Source: Oscillospiraceae bacterium | GTDB lineage: Bacteria; Bacillota; Clostridia; Oscillospirales; CAG-272 | Direction of reading: 5' to 3' | DNA length: 64,000 nucleotides | Assembly (NCBI GenBank): GCA_015065385.1 | Contig: SVQK01000057.1 | Coordinates: 24,780 to 88,779, forward strand | Shown here: one piece after another, positions 42,511 through 50,200 of the stretch | Position numbering within the stretch: the stretch's first letter is position 1 | How the letters are laid out: each line of letters opens with the position of its first letter | Notes under the pieces: generated by a model | The model's database searches: none | What the model was told of the DNA's origin: nothing | What the model saw: only the letters and a program-made list of their open reading frames with translations | Made by a program: the position numbers and the translations under genes

Positions 42511-42640
42511 TCAATGCCAAGCCTTATAACAATCGTTCATGCCCTGATCATTGACCGAAGCCTTCACACAAGCATCGTTTGTGTCGCACCAGCTTCCGTC
42601 TTCAACGGTTGCTGCACAATTCGGAAAACTGCCGGTATTT
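42511..42640 (-). pseudogene. Core relic of another precursor
   Basis: On the minus strand, in a frame other than the HExxH protein, the text reads NCAATVEDGSWCDTNDACVK and ends NDCYKAWH with a TGA at 42513-42511. The leader is missing and the frame is closed just upstream, where the HExxH gene takes over. It is the shared core motif of precursors 1 and 3-5, so a deletion joined two cluster genes here. Confidence 0.65.
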
Positions 42641-43462
42641 GTTTTCTTTCATCAGCACATGGATCAATTCAAACGGTTCCATCTCATTATGAACTTTAAC
42701 CACAGCTTGTATCCGTTCAAGCTCGTCGCATACAGACCCTGCCGTCTTTTCAGGATCATCCGTGTAATTTACCAGTCTTCCGCCGATATATTGTCCATCA
42801 CGGATACCAAGGAACAGTTTTTCTTTTTCCGGATCAAAGCACCCATAGGCTGCAAACAGGCCTACAGCATCTGCAATCAGTTCATCCCTCACTACATCTA
42901 TATCGTCCGGGTACAGCTGGCGGCAGATGACGTGGGTCAGCTCGTGATACCGGCGGATCGTGTCGGAGCGGGCAAGCCACTCTTCCTCCGAGCAGCCGAC
43001 CGCCTCCGCGCTCACGCCGCTGTATGGACCCCGGGACAACACCACGAGCATATCCAGATAATTCTTTTTCACCGAGGTGAAACGCCTGAACTCAGCTGTC
43101 TGCTCCTCCGGGGAAAACTGCGCAAGATGAGCATGGATCCTTGGCCAGTTGAACACCGTCAGCATCGCCGCGCCCTGGCTTTCCGGGATCATGGCTTTCG
43201 GTCCGTTCTTTGCCGCCATAAGGCCGCGCAGGACAAGCTCGAAGTCCCGGCGGCTGCTCAGCGTGACGACATGAACAGGCCCGGCGGGGGTGTCGGCTGT
43301 CTCCATGCGGTCATGCTGATCTCCCACATAGTGGCCGAGGCTCCCTGCCTCCAGCGCCCCGCCTTGCAGGACGACCCTGCGGTAGGTCTCTTGTGTGTCG
43401 GCATCCGGGTTTAAGTACAACTGCGGGTATTCCGCGGCGAGGATATCGAGAACTCCTGTCAT
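42602..43462 (-). CDS. HExxH metallopeptidase-like protein of the RiPP cluster
   Basis: I start at MTGVLDILAAEYPQL (43462); 286 residues. A zinc site is visible as YHELTHVICRQLYPDDIDVVRDELIADAVGL: HExxH at about 192-196 and a Glu 18 residues on as third ligand. No signal peptide or helix is seen, so it is cytosolic. The gene lies 7 bp after precursor 4. It may remove leaders or act on the core. The C-terminus runs into the precursor relic by a deletion junction (ENKYRQF then SELCSNR), so the native end may be lost. Confidence 0.65.
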   Translation of the reverse strand: MTGVLDILAAEYPQLYLNPDADTQETYRRVVLQGGALEAGSLGHYVGDQHDRMETADTPAGPVHVVTLSSRRDFELVLRGLMAAKNGPKAMIPESQGAAMLTVFNWPRIHAHLAQFSPEEQTAEFRRFTSVKKNYLDMLVVLSRGPYSGVSAEAVGCSEEEWLARSDTIRRYHELTHVICRQLYPDDIDVVRDELIADAVGLFAAYGCFDPEKEKLFLGIRDGQYIGGRLVNYTDDPEKTAGSVCDELERIQAVVKVHNEMEPFELIHVLMKENKYRQFSELCSNR

Positions 43463-43469
43463 GGTTGGT

Positions 43470-43901
43470 TCAGTAAGATTCCTCGGTTCCGCAGTTTTTG
43501 CATTTATAGTGGTAAATATCATCTGACGGTCTGGTAGCATAATCCACCCAATTCAAGTACATATATGCTCCGCAGTTCGGGCAGATGACTTCTGCCGGTT
43601 CATGGGTGTACGTCACATCCCAGTAGTGGCAGCTGTCGTTTGAACCGCACCAACTATCCGGTTCCACCGACGCCGCGCAGCCGTCTGTGAGCCAGTCCCG
43701 GTCCGCGCCGCCGGATACGGCTGCAAGTTCATCCAAAGATAACTCTTTTTCTGTCCGATGGCTGCTGATCTCGTTCCAGATCTGTCCGGCTTTGCTCTCA
43801 TCCATGCCTGCGTTTTTCAGCAGTCCGGCAACTTCTTCCGCGCTTTGCGCCTGAAGCAGTTTGGACTTAAATTCTTCTTTCATCATTGATTCGTTTTTCA
43901 T
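43470..43901 (-). CDS. RiPP-type precursor with Nif11-like leader (precursor 4)
   Basis: A 143-residue precursor behind AAGGAGAG. Leader FKSKLLQAQSAEEVAGLLKN, IWNEI, ELSLDELAAVSGG (GG at 64-65). Core TDGCAASVEPDSWCGSND, then SCHYWDVTYTHEPAE, and ribbon pairs CPNCGAYMY and CKNCGT. Nearly the same text as precursor 5 over leader end and core. Confidence 0.78.
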   Translation of the reverse strand: MKNESMMKEEFKSKLLQAQSAEEVAGLLKNAGMDESKAGQIWNEISSHRTEKELSLDELAAVSGGADRDWLTDGCAASVEPDSWCGSNDSCHYWDVTYTHEPAEVICPNCGAYMYLNWVDYATRPSDDIYHYKCKNCGTEESY

Positions 43902-44040
43902 AATGTACTCTCCTTATATGATATTCATAAATGTTTGAGTAAATCAGATGAGCCTGTTTCCTTCTTTACCCCGCAGAAAGATTGAACCGGTACTGCATGA
44001 GATACACGCGGAGCATGATTTCAATATCGAAGTGCCGTAC

Positions 44041-44460
44041 TTACAGTCCCGTATTCCATTTCTCTGTTTTTCCGCACTTAGCGCACACATATTCCGCCAG
44101 GGATGGCCGGGAATACTGATATCCTCCACAGTATGGGCATATTCCGACGGGCTGGTGAGCATATACCACATCCCAGTTGAAGCATGCGTCGTCTGATTTG
44201 CACCAACTGCAGGGTTCAACGGTTGCCGCGCAGCCGTCTTTGAGCCAGTCCCGATCCGCGCCGCCGGAAACGGACTCCAGCTCGTCCAAAGATAATTCTA
44301 TTTCTGTCCGGTGACTGCCGATCTCGTCCCAGAGATGGGCGATTTCCTCCGGCGTGGGCGCCTGTCCGGCCTCTTTCAGGATGTCCGCCGCCTGTTCTGC
44401 ATTTTCAGCACCGAGCAGCCTGAACTTCAATGCTTCATTCATTTCAAATCTGTTTGCCAT
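44041..44460 (-). CDS. RiPP-type precursor with Nif11-like leader (precursor 5)
   Basis: A 139-residue precursor. Leader LKFRLLGAENAEQAADILKE, LWDEIGSHRTE, LSLDELESVSGG (GG at 66-67). Core KDGCAATVEPCSWCKSDD with an extra Cys, then ACFNWDVVYAHQP, and ribbon pairs CPYCGGYQY and CAKCGK. The 139-bp gap to precursor 4 holds no clear gene. Confidence 0.78.
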   Translation of the reverse strand: MANRFEMNEALKFRLLGAENAEQAADILKEAGQAPTPEEIAHLWDEIGSHRTEIELSLDELESVSGGADRDWLKDGCAATVEPCSWCKSDDACFNWDVVYAHQPVGICPYCGGYQYSRPSLAEYVCAKCGKTEKWNTGL

Positions 44461-44575
44461 GAAGATTTTCTCCTTTCATACATGGTGGACCAGCCATCCG
44501 TCGACGCTCTTCGGTGTCAGAGTCAGAGGGTATCCCAAATCGGGGTCAGATACTGTCTGCCATTGCCCTTCCACC

Positions 44576-44863
44576 TTACTGCTCCGGAAATCCATCCAGA
44601 GATCCGTGCTCCTCGATCCAGCAGAACTTTTCCCAGTCTCTCTGGTTCAAAAACGCTCTGGCGACTGCGTAGTGATGCACGCGTCCGGCGTCGCTGTTCA
44701 TGGCAAGCCGATAAGTCTCTTCTCCGACGCATTGTCTGAAATATTCGAGCGATTCCCGCTTGTACTGAAATCCCGGTCTGTAAACGCCGAGGGTGCCTGT
44801 ACCGCCGCCGACCGATTCCAGCTGATCCGGACGAAGTACGCGCACATCCTTGTGATCTGTCAT
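44576..44863 (-). CDS. Small GG-leader peptide at the head of the RiPP cluster
   Basis: I start at MTDHKDVRVLRP (44863); 95 residues. The first 21 end in LRPDQLESVGGG, like the ELESVSGG of the other precursors but without the Nif11 part. The remainder (GTLGVYRPGFQYKRESLEYFRQC and DWEKFCWIEEHGSLDGFPEQ) has only two Cys and a helical look. It is the first gene of the cluster, behind a -10 GATAAAAT type promoter near 44928. It could be a distinct peptide substrate or an immunity-type protein. Confidence 0.6.
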   Translation of the reverse strand: MTDHKDVRVLRPDQLESVGGGTGTLGVYRPGFQYKRESLEYFRQCVGEETYRLAMNSDAGRVHHYAVARAFLNQRDWEKFCWIEEHGSLDGFPEQ

Positions 44864-44962
44864 TGCCCTGCTCCTTTTTCCGGATGATCCGGTTCTCTGC
44901 CGCACAACTCTCACTTTTATTTGATTTTATCACACCGTGTCCAAAGGATGTCCAAAGAAAAA

Positions 44963-45003
44963 CCGCCATTTCTCAAAAAAATGGAGAAATAGCGGATTTT
45001 ATT
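44963..45003 (-). terminator. Terminator of the two-component operon
   Basis: On the minus strand CCGCTATTTCTC pairs with GAGAAATGGCGG around an A/T loop and is followed by TTTTTC. It separates the kinase/regulator unit from the RiPP cluster. Confidence 0.85.
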
Positions 45004-45021
45004 GCGCGCCGGCTTCTGCCT

Positions 45022-45822
45022 CTATCGGTTCGTCGTTCTCCAGTAGAGAATCGCCTCCGTCATGCTGGCCCAGGAATAGGAGCTCATGTACTCTCCCCGG
45101 TAGGCGTTGATCATATCGCTGTCGCCGGAATAAAACAGATAGGCGTCGCAGACAAACGTATCCGTCCTGACGCGAAGGACGCCCTTTTCCATCTCCACCA
45201 TCTCCGGGATCCCGTATTCCTGCAAGGTTTCCCTGAGAGACCGGATGTAAACGTCCAGCTGCTTCTGCATCCGGCGGTCATACGGGCTGTCCTCCCATAT
45301 TGCGGCAAAAATCTCAGCCCGCGTGACGCCCGCCCCCTGCCTGTCCACAAGAAGGGCAAGGATCTCTTTTGCTTTCGCCAGCCTGAACCTGATCGGCCGG
45401 TCGTCCACATAAACGTCAAACGCTCCGAAGGTTTTGACATGGATATGGGCAGGCGCGGACGACCGATGCTCCCCGCCCGCATAGGCCACCTCCGCCGCCA
45501 GCTTTTCCTGAGACACAGGCTTCAGAAGATACCCTGTCGGATGGACCGCGTAAGCGTCAAAGGCGTATTCTTTGTACGCGGTCAGAAACAGGATCGCCGT
45601 CCCGGGAGAGATCTCCTTGAGCCGGGCGGCCAGAGTGATGCCGTCGATCCCGGGCATATTGATGTCTAAAATCGCCAGGTCCGCCGGGTGACCGTGAAGC
45701 CAGTCCAGTGCGGAGGCCGCGTCCGTAAAGCCCTTTGCCTCATCGATTTCGGGCAGGCGCGCGCACTGCTTCAGCGTATATTCCACGGCCAGCGGCTCGT
45801 CGTCCACACAGATCGTTCTCAT
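45022..45822 (-). CDS. Response regulator with winged-helix, BTAD-like output
   Basis: A 266-residue regulator. Receiver domain (1-120): ICVDDEPLAVEY, phospho-Asp in LAILDINMPGIDG (about 53), LTAYKEYAFDAYAVHPTGYLLKPV. Output domain: HVKTFGAFDVYVDDRPIRFRLAKAKEILALLVDRQGAGVTRAEIFAAIWED, as in SARP-type winged helices, with a short helical tail. It is paired with the kinase upstream (4-bp overlap). Confidence 0.9.
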   Translation of the reverse strand: MRTICVDDEPLAVEYTLKQCARLPEIDEAKGFTDAASALDWLHGHPADLAILDINMPGIDGITLAARLKEISPGTAILFLTAYKEYAFDAYAVHPTGYLLKPVSQEKLAAEVAYAGGEHRSSAPAHIHVKTFGAFDVYVDDRPIRFRLAKAKEILALLVDRQGAGVTRAEIFAAIWEDSPYDRRMQKQLDVYIRSLRETLQEYGIPEMVEMEKGVLRVRTDTFVCDAYLFYSGDSDMINAYRGEYMSSYSWASMTEAILYWRTTNR

Positions 45823-47096
45823 GTACGCTTCTCCTTTGCGCCGATTTCACCTCCGACGGGGATGTTCAGCGTTATGCCGGTTCCCCCTCCGATCTCGCTC
45901 CGAAGGACCATCGTGCCTCCGCACATCTGTTCCACGCGCTCCCTTACGTTCCGGAGGCCGATGTGCGCCCCGACGTCAGAGTCCCGCTTCTTTGGGTCAA
46001 AGCCCGCGCCGTTATCCTGAACCGTAATGCGATGCACGCCCGATTCGCAGGCGGTCGAAACGGTCACAAGGCCGTCCTTTTTTCCGCGGACTCCGTGACG
46101 GATCGCGTTTTCCACAAGCGGCTGGATCGTCAGGGCCGGAACCAGAAAATCCCGATCCTCGATCCGGTATTCCACCCGAATATTGGGAAAACGCAGTCCC
46201 TCGATTTCGGCGTACAGGCGGGTATGCTCCAGTTCCTTTGAAACCGGTATCAACTCTGTCTGACTCAGCGACTCCAGATTCTGCCGCAGATAGGTACTGA
46301 AATCCTCCAGCGTCCTGTCCGCAAGGGGCAGATCCTTGGCGTACAGGGCGCGGATGGTGTTGAGCGCGTTGAACAAAAAGTGCGGCTGGATCTGCGTCAT
46401 CATGATCCGGATGCGCTGGGCCGCCTCCAGATCCCGCTCGTGTTCGCGGACGAACTGCAGGTGCAGCCAGATGTAATAGAACACGCTCCCAACCACGATA
46501 GCAATGGTCAGAAAGGACACCGGCTGCGACACCATCCCCACCTGCATATCCAGGACAACGGATAAGGCGATAACCAGAGCCACGGAGACAGGAATCAGCT
46601 GCTCCAGTTTCCGCGTTTCCCGGAAGCGGAAACCGGACAGGACCAGGAGCCAGAGCAGCAGGACCCCGCTGACCAGGATGCATGAAAACCACAGCGGCCC
46701 CCAAAGGGCAGCGAAATCAAATTCGCGGATCTCAAAACAGAGCTTTGTAAAGGGGGAGGTGAAATAAAGCGCGGCATTGATCCCCGCAAGCATCCACGCG
46801 GGCCACTTTTTCCCTTCCGGCCAGACAATAGAAAGAAACAGGACAAGAAAAACGGGCCTGACAGAATAACCATAAGCTGACAGAACATTCTTCAAAACCA
46901 GATGTGAGTGACTGACGAACAGCTCGTTTTCCCATAAATTCTGCACGATCAGGCTGAGGCAGAGCACTGTGATAAAGAGCATGATCCGCCGCTGTTTCTG
47001 CCGGATATACGGATCGATTACCACGGTGAAGCCCAGTCCAAGCAGCAGGAACAGCAGGGGGAACAGCACGGGCAGCGCGGCATTCTCCAGGTTCAT
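45819..47096 (-). CDS. LytS-like membrane sensor histidine kinase
   Basis: A 425-residue kinase with about seven to eight N-terminal helices (to about residue 215), then the His_kinase domain (RIRIMMTQIQPHFLFNALNTIRALY, phospho-His about 239) and an ATPase domain (LVENAIRHGVRGKKDGLVTVS, DNGAGFDP, HIGLRNVRERVEQMCGG). It should phosphorylate the regulator at 45022. Its signal is unknown; being next to the RiPP cluster, it may sense a peptide or envelope stress. Confidence 0.92.
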   Translation of the reverse strand: MNLENAALPVLFPLLFLLLGLGFTVVIDPYIRQKQRRIMLFITVLCLSLIVQNLWENELFVSHSHLVLKNVLSAYGYSVRPVFLVLFLSIVWPEGKKWPAWMLAGINAALYFTSPFTKLCFEIREFDFAALWGPLWFSCILVSGVLLLWLLVLSGFRFRETRKLEQLIPVSVALVIALSVVLDMQVGMVSQPVSFLTIAIVVGSVFYYIWLHLQFVREHERDLEAAQRIRIMMTQIQPHFLFNALNTIRALYAKDLPLADRTLEDFSTYLRQNLESLSQTELIPVSKELEHTRLYAEIEGLRFPNIRVEYRIEDRDFLVPALTIQPLVENAIRHGVRGKKDGLVTVSTACESGVHRITVQDNGAGFDPKKRDSDVGAHIGLRNVRERVEQMCGGTMVLRSEIGGGTGITLNIPVGGEIGAKEKRT

Positions 47097-47357
47097 GAAG
47101 AAAGAGGCCTCCGATCGTCCAGGTTACTTGATTTATTATATCCGAAATCGCGGATCATTTCAAGAGCCGGGTCCTCTGTTTTCCGGTTTCTTGCGGACGC
47201 CCTTCGGCTGGGGCTTGGCTTCAGGGATCATTTCAGTCCTTTTTTCTTCCAAACAATATCCCCTTTGCGCTTATGATTTCAGGATTTGGGATTGATGACA
47301 GCTCTCGTTCACTTGTTCATTGAACAGAGTGAATCCCGTATTCGATAGCGGTAAGAT

Positions 47358-47441
47358 CTATCCTTCGCCTTCGAGCAGGATGCGGATGCCTTCCCGGATA
47401 TCCGGTTCATCCTCTACAATCAGAATAACCTGTGAATTCAT
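47358..47441 (-). pseudogene. N-terminal stub of an OmpR-type response regulator
   Basis: MNSQVILIVEDEPDIREGIR and ILLEGEG then TAG: the unmistakable first 27 residues of a receiver domain, with the two acidic residues at the metal site, cut off at once. It overlaps the end of the gene at 47407 in another frame. The stretch 47097-47357 shows nothing else. Confidence 0.75.
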
Positions 47442-47712
47442 ACACGTTCGGGTTTCTCCGGACGACGCAGCGTTCCAGCAGAAGCGCGTTCATCCCGAAG
47501 AGATCGCAGCTCCGGTAGTTCATGGCGTCGTCTGCCTGGCTTGCGACCTCAAATTCAAAGATCCTCCTGCTTTCCGTGACAAGGGCCTGCCGGACGGCGT
47601 CAAAGTCCACCTCTTCCAGCAGGTCCAGCAGTTCGTCCTCGTCGTGATCGTTGTCGGTTCCCGTCAGGAACAGATCGGTGATCGCCTGTCTCAGTTCGTC
47701 GGTCTGGTTCAT
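47407..47712 (-). CDS. Small acidic protein of unknown function
   Basis: A 101-residue product with a ribosome site AGGAGGAAAAACGA. The N-terminal half is acidic and helical (DNDHDEDELLDLLEEVDFDAVRQAL); the C-terminal half has RRIFEFEVASQADDAMNYRSC and LLLERCVVRRNPNVYEFTGYSDCRG. The end overlaps the receiver stub, so the last residues may not be native. It is divergent in function from its neighbours and not recognised. Confidence 0.5.
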   Translation of the reverse strand: MNQTDELRQAITDLFLTGTDNDHDEDELLDLLEEVDFDAVRQALVTESRRIFEFEVASQADDAMNYRSCDLFGMNALLLERCVVRRNPNVYEFTGYSDCRG

Positions 47713-47755
47713 GTTCGTTTTTCCTCCTGTGATTTGGATTTTGGGGAAATAGAAA

Positions 47756-47797
47756 AAGCCGGAATGGTAATTTGAATGGTTACCGTTCCGGCTTCGG
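47756..47797 (-). terminator. Intrinsic terminator after the Rpn genes
   Basis: On the minus strand AGCCGGAACGGTAA pairs with TTACCATTCCGGCT and is followed by TTTTC. It ends the unit 48825-47821. Confidence 0.85.
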
Positions 47798-47820
47798 GGG
47801 CTTATTCAGTTGTGGGGGAA

Positions 47821-47982
47821 TTACAGCTTCTTGAGCAGCTTTTTCTGATCTTCCTCAGATATTTTGAGAGCGTTCATTGCCGCTTCTGCTGTCAGATTCA
47901 GCGTTTCCATTAAATTTTTGATCGCCTGGATCAGGGTAGCCTCGCGCTGTTCTTCCGCAAACTCTTCCATAATCCTGCACAT
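47821..47982 (-). CDS. Free copy of the Rpn C-terminal segment, putative antitoxin
   Basis: 53 codons starting at ATG 47982 behind AAGGAGG. MCRIMEEFAEEQREATLIQA is almost the same as the internal segment of the full Rpn gene. The later half differs (AIKNLMETLNLTAEAAMNAL against ETIKKLMENMKWTADQAMKAI). It is the exact length of the internal frame at 48022-48183, with the ribosome site and spacing also copied. In other bacteria the 3' part of rpn is made separately as RpnS, which blocks the toxic nuclease. This copy may be a second, diverged antitoxin. Confidence 0.6.
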   Translation of the reverse strand: MCRIMEEFAEEQREATLIQAIKNLMETLNLTAEAAMNALKISEEDQKKLLKKL

Positions 47983-48021
47983 TGCTTCCTGTCCTCCTTC
48001 CGACAGCTTTGTCCGGAGGGC

Positions 48022-48183
48022 TTACAGTTTTTCACGCAGTTTCTTCTGTTCCTCTTCGGGCAGGCCAATCGCTTTCATAGCCTGATCAGCGGTCCACTTC
48101 ATGTTTTCCATGAGCTTTTTGATGGTCTCAATCAGGGTAGCCTCGCGCTGTTCTTCCGCAAACTCTTCCATTATCCTGCACAT
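48022..48183 (-). CDS. Internal RpnS-like frame within the Rpn gene
   Basis: The Rpn frame contains ATG at 48183 preceded by AAGGAGGACAGGAAGCA, a full Shine-Dalgarno match at 10-base spacing. Translation from here gives the last 53 residues of Rpn in the same frame. This is the gene-in-gene layout known for Rpn toxin-antitoxin pairs. That it is used here is inferred from the ribosome site and from its precise duplication at 47821. Confidence 0.55.
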   Translation of the reverse strand: MCRIMEEFAEEQREATLIETIKKLMENMKWTADQAMKAIGLPEEEQKKLREKL

Positions 48184-48825
48184 TGCTTCCTGTCCTCCTT
48201 CCGTTCGCTTGTAGTAAAATACCTGTTCCGCAATTTCCGGGATCTGCATCTCTTCCGGAGCTGTACACCGGAAATCGTGGATGAGCTTTGTCAGCTCGGT
48301 TTCTTCTCCTGTTTCCGGCTGATACGCGCCGTTGACGTATAGGATATGAGAACCGTCACCAAACGGTTCCTTTGTGTCGGTCCAAAGACGGCTGACTTCG
48401 GACAGCGGCAGATTCTTCTGTCTCGTGTCCTCTTCGGTGAAAAAGATCACATAGTTTTCCCGCAGGTCCGTAAACGGACTGCCCTTCGTCAGCGAGCGGG
48501 CGTCGATCAGAGCGAGATGGTATCGCGCTCTCTGCGGGGAAGCGCCCGCGCTGCTGCGCTGAACTTCAATGTCGTATTTCTTGCCGTTTGCGTCCTGTGC
48601 GAGAATATCCAGCACGAGATCGTGATCCAGCAGATTCGGGATTCGCACCTGAGCTTTGACATCCAGTACCTCGATGTCGTCGCGTCCGAGCACGATCCGG
48701 AGCATCTTTTCTGCAAGCTTCGGTCTGTTGTCGAAAACGGTGGACAGGAAAGTGTCATCAAGAAGTCTGAACGCTTCGATTCTCCGGGCGTAATCGGGAC
48801 GGATAACGCGGTGTTCTTCTGTCAT
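48022..48825 (-). CDS. rpn: Rpn family PD-(D/E)xK nuclease (putative anti-phage toxin)
   Basis: A 267-residue member of the Rpn/PDDEXK transposase-like family. RLLDDTFLSTVFDNRPKLAEKMLRIVLGRDDI (about 18-50) opens the nuclease domain; the active-site string is DHDLVLDILAQDANGKKYDIEVQ (D, then ExQ at about 92), then ARYHLALIDARSLTKGSPF and VIFFTEED. The variable helical tail from about residue 215 is the part encoded by the internal frame. Rpn proteins are DNA nucleases that promote recombination and limit phage. The promoter TATTATATCAT lies just upstream. Confidence 0.88.
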   Translation of the reverse strand: MTEEHRVIRPDYARRIEAFRLLDDTFLSTVFDNRPKLAEKMLRIVLGRDDIEVLDVKAQVRIPNLLDHDLVLDILAQDANGKKYDIEVQRSSAGASPQRARYHLALIDARSLTKGSPFTDLRENYVIFFTEEDTRQKNLPLSEVSRLWTDTKEPFGDGSHILYVNGAYQPETGEETELTKLIHDFRCTAPEEMQIPEIAEQVFYYKRTEGGQEAMCRIMEEFAEEQREATLIETIKKLMENMKWTADQAMKAIGLPEEEQKKLREKL

Positions 48826-48896
48826 ATCTTCCTCCGGGGGATTTCCCCTTCACGCTCAATGATATTATATCATAGTTGAAAAGACTTTGCAATACG

Positions 48897-48925
48897 CAAA
48901 AGCGGATGTTTTTCATCCGCTCTTT
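48897..48925 (-). terminator. Terminator hairpin of a lost gene
   Basis: AAGCGGATG pairs with CATCCGCTT around TTTTT, directly after the gene relic ending at 48913. Confidence 0.5.
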
Positions 48926-49013
48926 CTCTGTCTGTTTCTCTGCCATGCGTCCAGCAGGCGGTAGATCGTCGCTTCGATCTTCGCGGGCGTCCAGCTCCGG
49001 GGGAAGTAACTAC
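48913..49013 (-). pseudogene. 3' stub of an unidentified gene
   Basis: On the minus strand the frame SWTPAKIEATIYRLLDAWQR then NRQRKSG and a stop at 48913 reads as a protein C-terminus. It is cut at about 49013, where the ATC-hydrolase-like relic begins on the other strand. The parent is unknown. Confidence 0.35.
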
Positions 49014-49497
49014 AGGCACATGGCGCAGATCCTGACCTCGATCGCCCTGTACGAAGTCCTGCAGAAACGAGGCATGAGCGAGGCGGACGCCTGCCGGACC
49101 GTGTCGGAGGAGATGTGGAAATGCCTCGATCCGTCGGGAATGAAAAAGCTGGCGCGGAGGTCGTTCTTTCTGCCGCTCATGAAGAAGATCGTCCCCCTCG
49201 GCTTCAAAAAAGGCTCCGGCGCGGGCTGGCGGTACACATGGCATCGCGGCGGTCCGAAGGATGAATTTCACTTTGAGTGCGATGAGTGTCTCTAAGCGAA
49301 GATTCTCGGGAAGCGGGGCCTATGGAAGCTCGGGGCCATGTGCTGTCACGCGGACGTCATCAACTACGGGGATCTGCCCTATACGGATTTTATCCGGACC
49401 GAGACCCTCTGTCAGGGCGGTAAGATCTGCGATTTCCGCTTCGTGCGGCACGCGACCGACGCCGGGGACGGCTGGGAGCGGACGAAGAGCATCTGAC
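49010..49497 (+). pseudogene. ATC-hydrolase-like gene, 5' truncated with in-frame stop
   Basis: From about 49010 the frame reads as the family (MAQILTSIALYEVLQKRGMS, FHFECDECL). It then meets TAA at 49291-49295 and continues in the same frame with AKILGKRGLWKLGAMCCHAD, GDLPYTDFIRTETL and a final CDFRFV. Restoring the stop to a sense codon gives the complete C-terminal half. The first part of the gene is lost at the junction with the relic on the other strand. Confidence 0.75.
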
Positions 49498-49549
49498 AGA
49501 AAAAGCGGAGCAAACGGTTTCCGCGGGGGGGGGGGGCGATCCGGCGAAG

Positions 49550-50152
49550 CTATTCTTCTTTCTTCATCCTGAAATCGCACCTCTCCGCGCCTTTTCCGAG
49601 CGTCCCGGTTCTCAGAAACTCCAGACCGGGCAGGCAGCCGTAGATCCGGTCGTCGTTTTCGCAGAAGATTTTCGTGATCTCCGGGCACCCGAGTTCGGTA
49701 AAATAGCGGAAGTAGGGGCAGGAAATCACGTCCATCCGGTATTCGCCTTTTTTCCTGGGGTAGAACACGTTCCGAAAGCCGTTCTCCGGGCCGAACATCT
49801 TCCTCGTCATCGGATCCCAGAGCTTCACGAACAGACCGCGCATCCCCGGCAGCTTCATCAGTTTCGCCAGCTTTGGGGCGACCTCGGCGCACAGCTTGAC
49901 CGAGGCGTTTTCAAGGACGGAGTACGCCGTCTTCTCCCCCAGCTCTTCCTTGACGGTCAGATAGACCGCCGCCGCGGGAAAAATCTTGTCCGTATGGGTC
50001 CGGACGCCTTTCGGAAGCGTTCCGTATCTTGTCCGGATTTCGTCGAGCCTGACCGTCGCCCTTTCCCAGAGCTCGCCGCTCAGGGGTGTGGCCTTATCCA
50101 GCTCCGCCTTGTAGACCTTCTTTTTTCGCATGAGCTTTTCCGATGCGGTCAT
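49550..50152 (-). CDS. ATC-hydrolase family paralogue
   Basis: I start at MTASEKLMRKKK (50152) behind AGAGGAGG; 200 residues. The family marks are VISCPYFRYFTELGCPEI (about 143-160), IFCENDDRIYG, FLRTGTLGKGAERCDFRM. Its N-terminal half (FPAAAVYLTVKEELGEKTAYSVLENA) resembles the relic at 49010. The two genes are convergent. It lies 48 bp beyond the P-type ATPase gene start-to-end direction, as a separate unit. Confidence 0.8.
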   Translation of the reverse strand: MTASEKLMRKKKVYKAELDKATPLSGELWERATVRLDEIRTRYGTLPKGVRTHTDKIFPAAAVYLTVKEELGEKTAYSVLENASVKLCAEVAPKLAKLMKLPGMRGLFVKLWDPMTRKMFGPENGFRNVFYPRKKGEYRMDVISCPYFRYFTELGCPEITKIFCENDDRIYGCLPGLEFLRTGTLGKGAERCDFRMKKEE

Positions 50153-50200
50153 ACTGCTGCCTCCTCTGTTTTCGTCACGCGGGACCATCCTCGTTCCGGT

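Noticed and set aside
47281..47340. Possible hairpin near GTTCACTTGTTCATTGAAC
   Set aside because: Only a short imperfect stem without T-run or conserved position.
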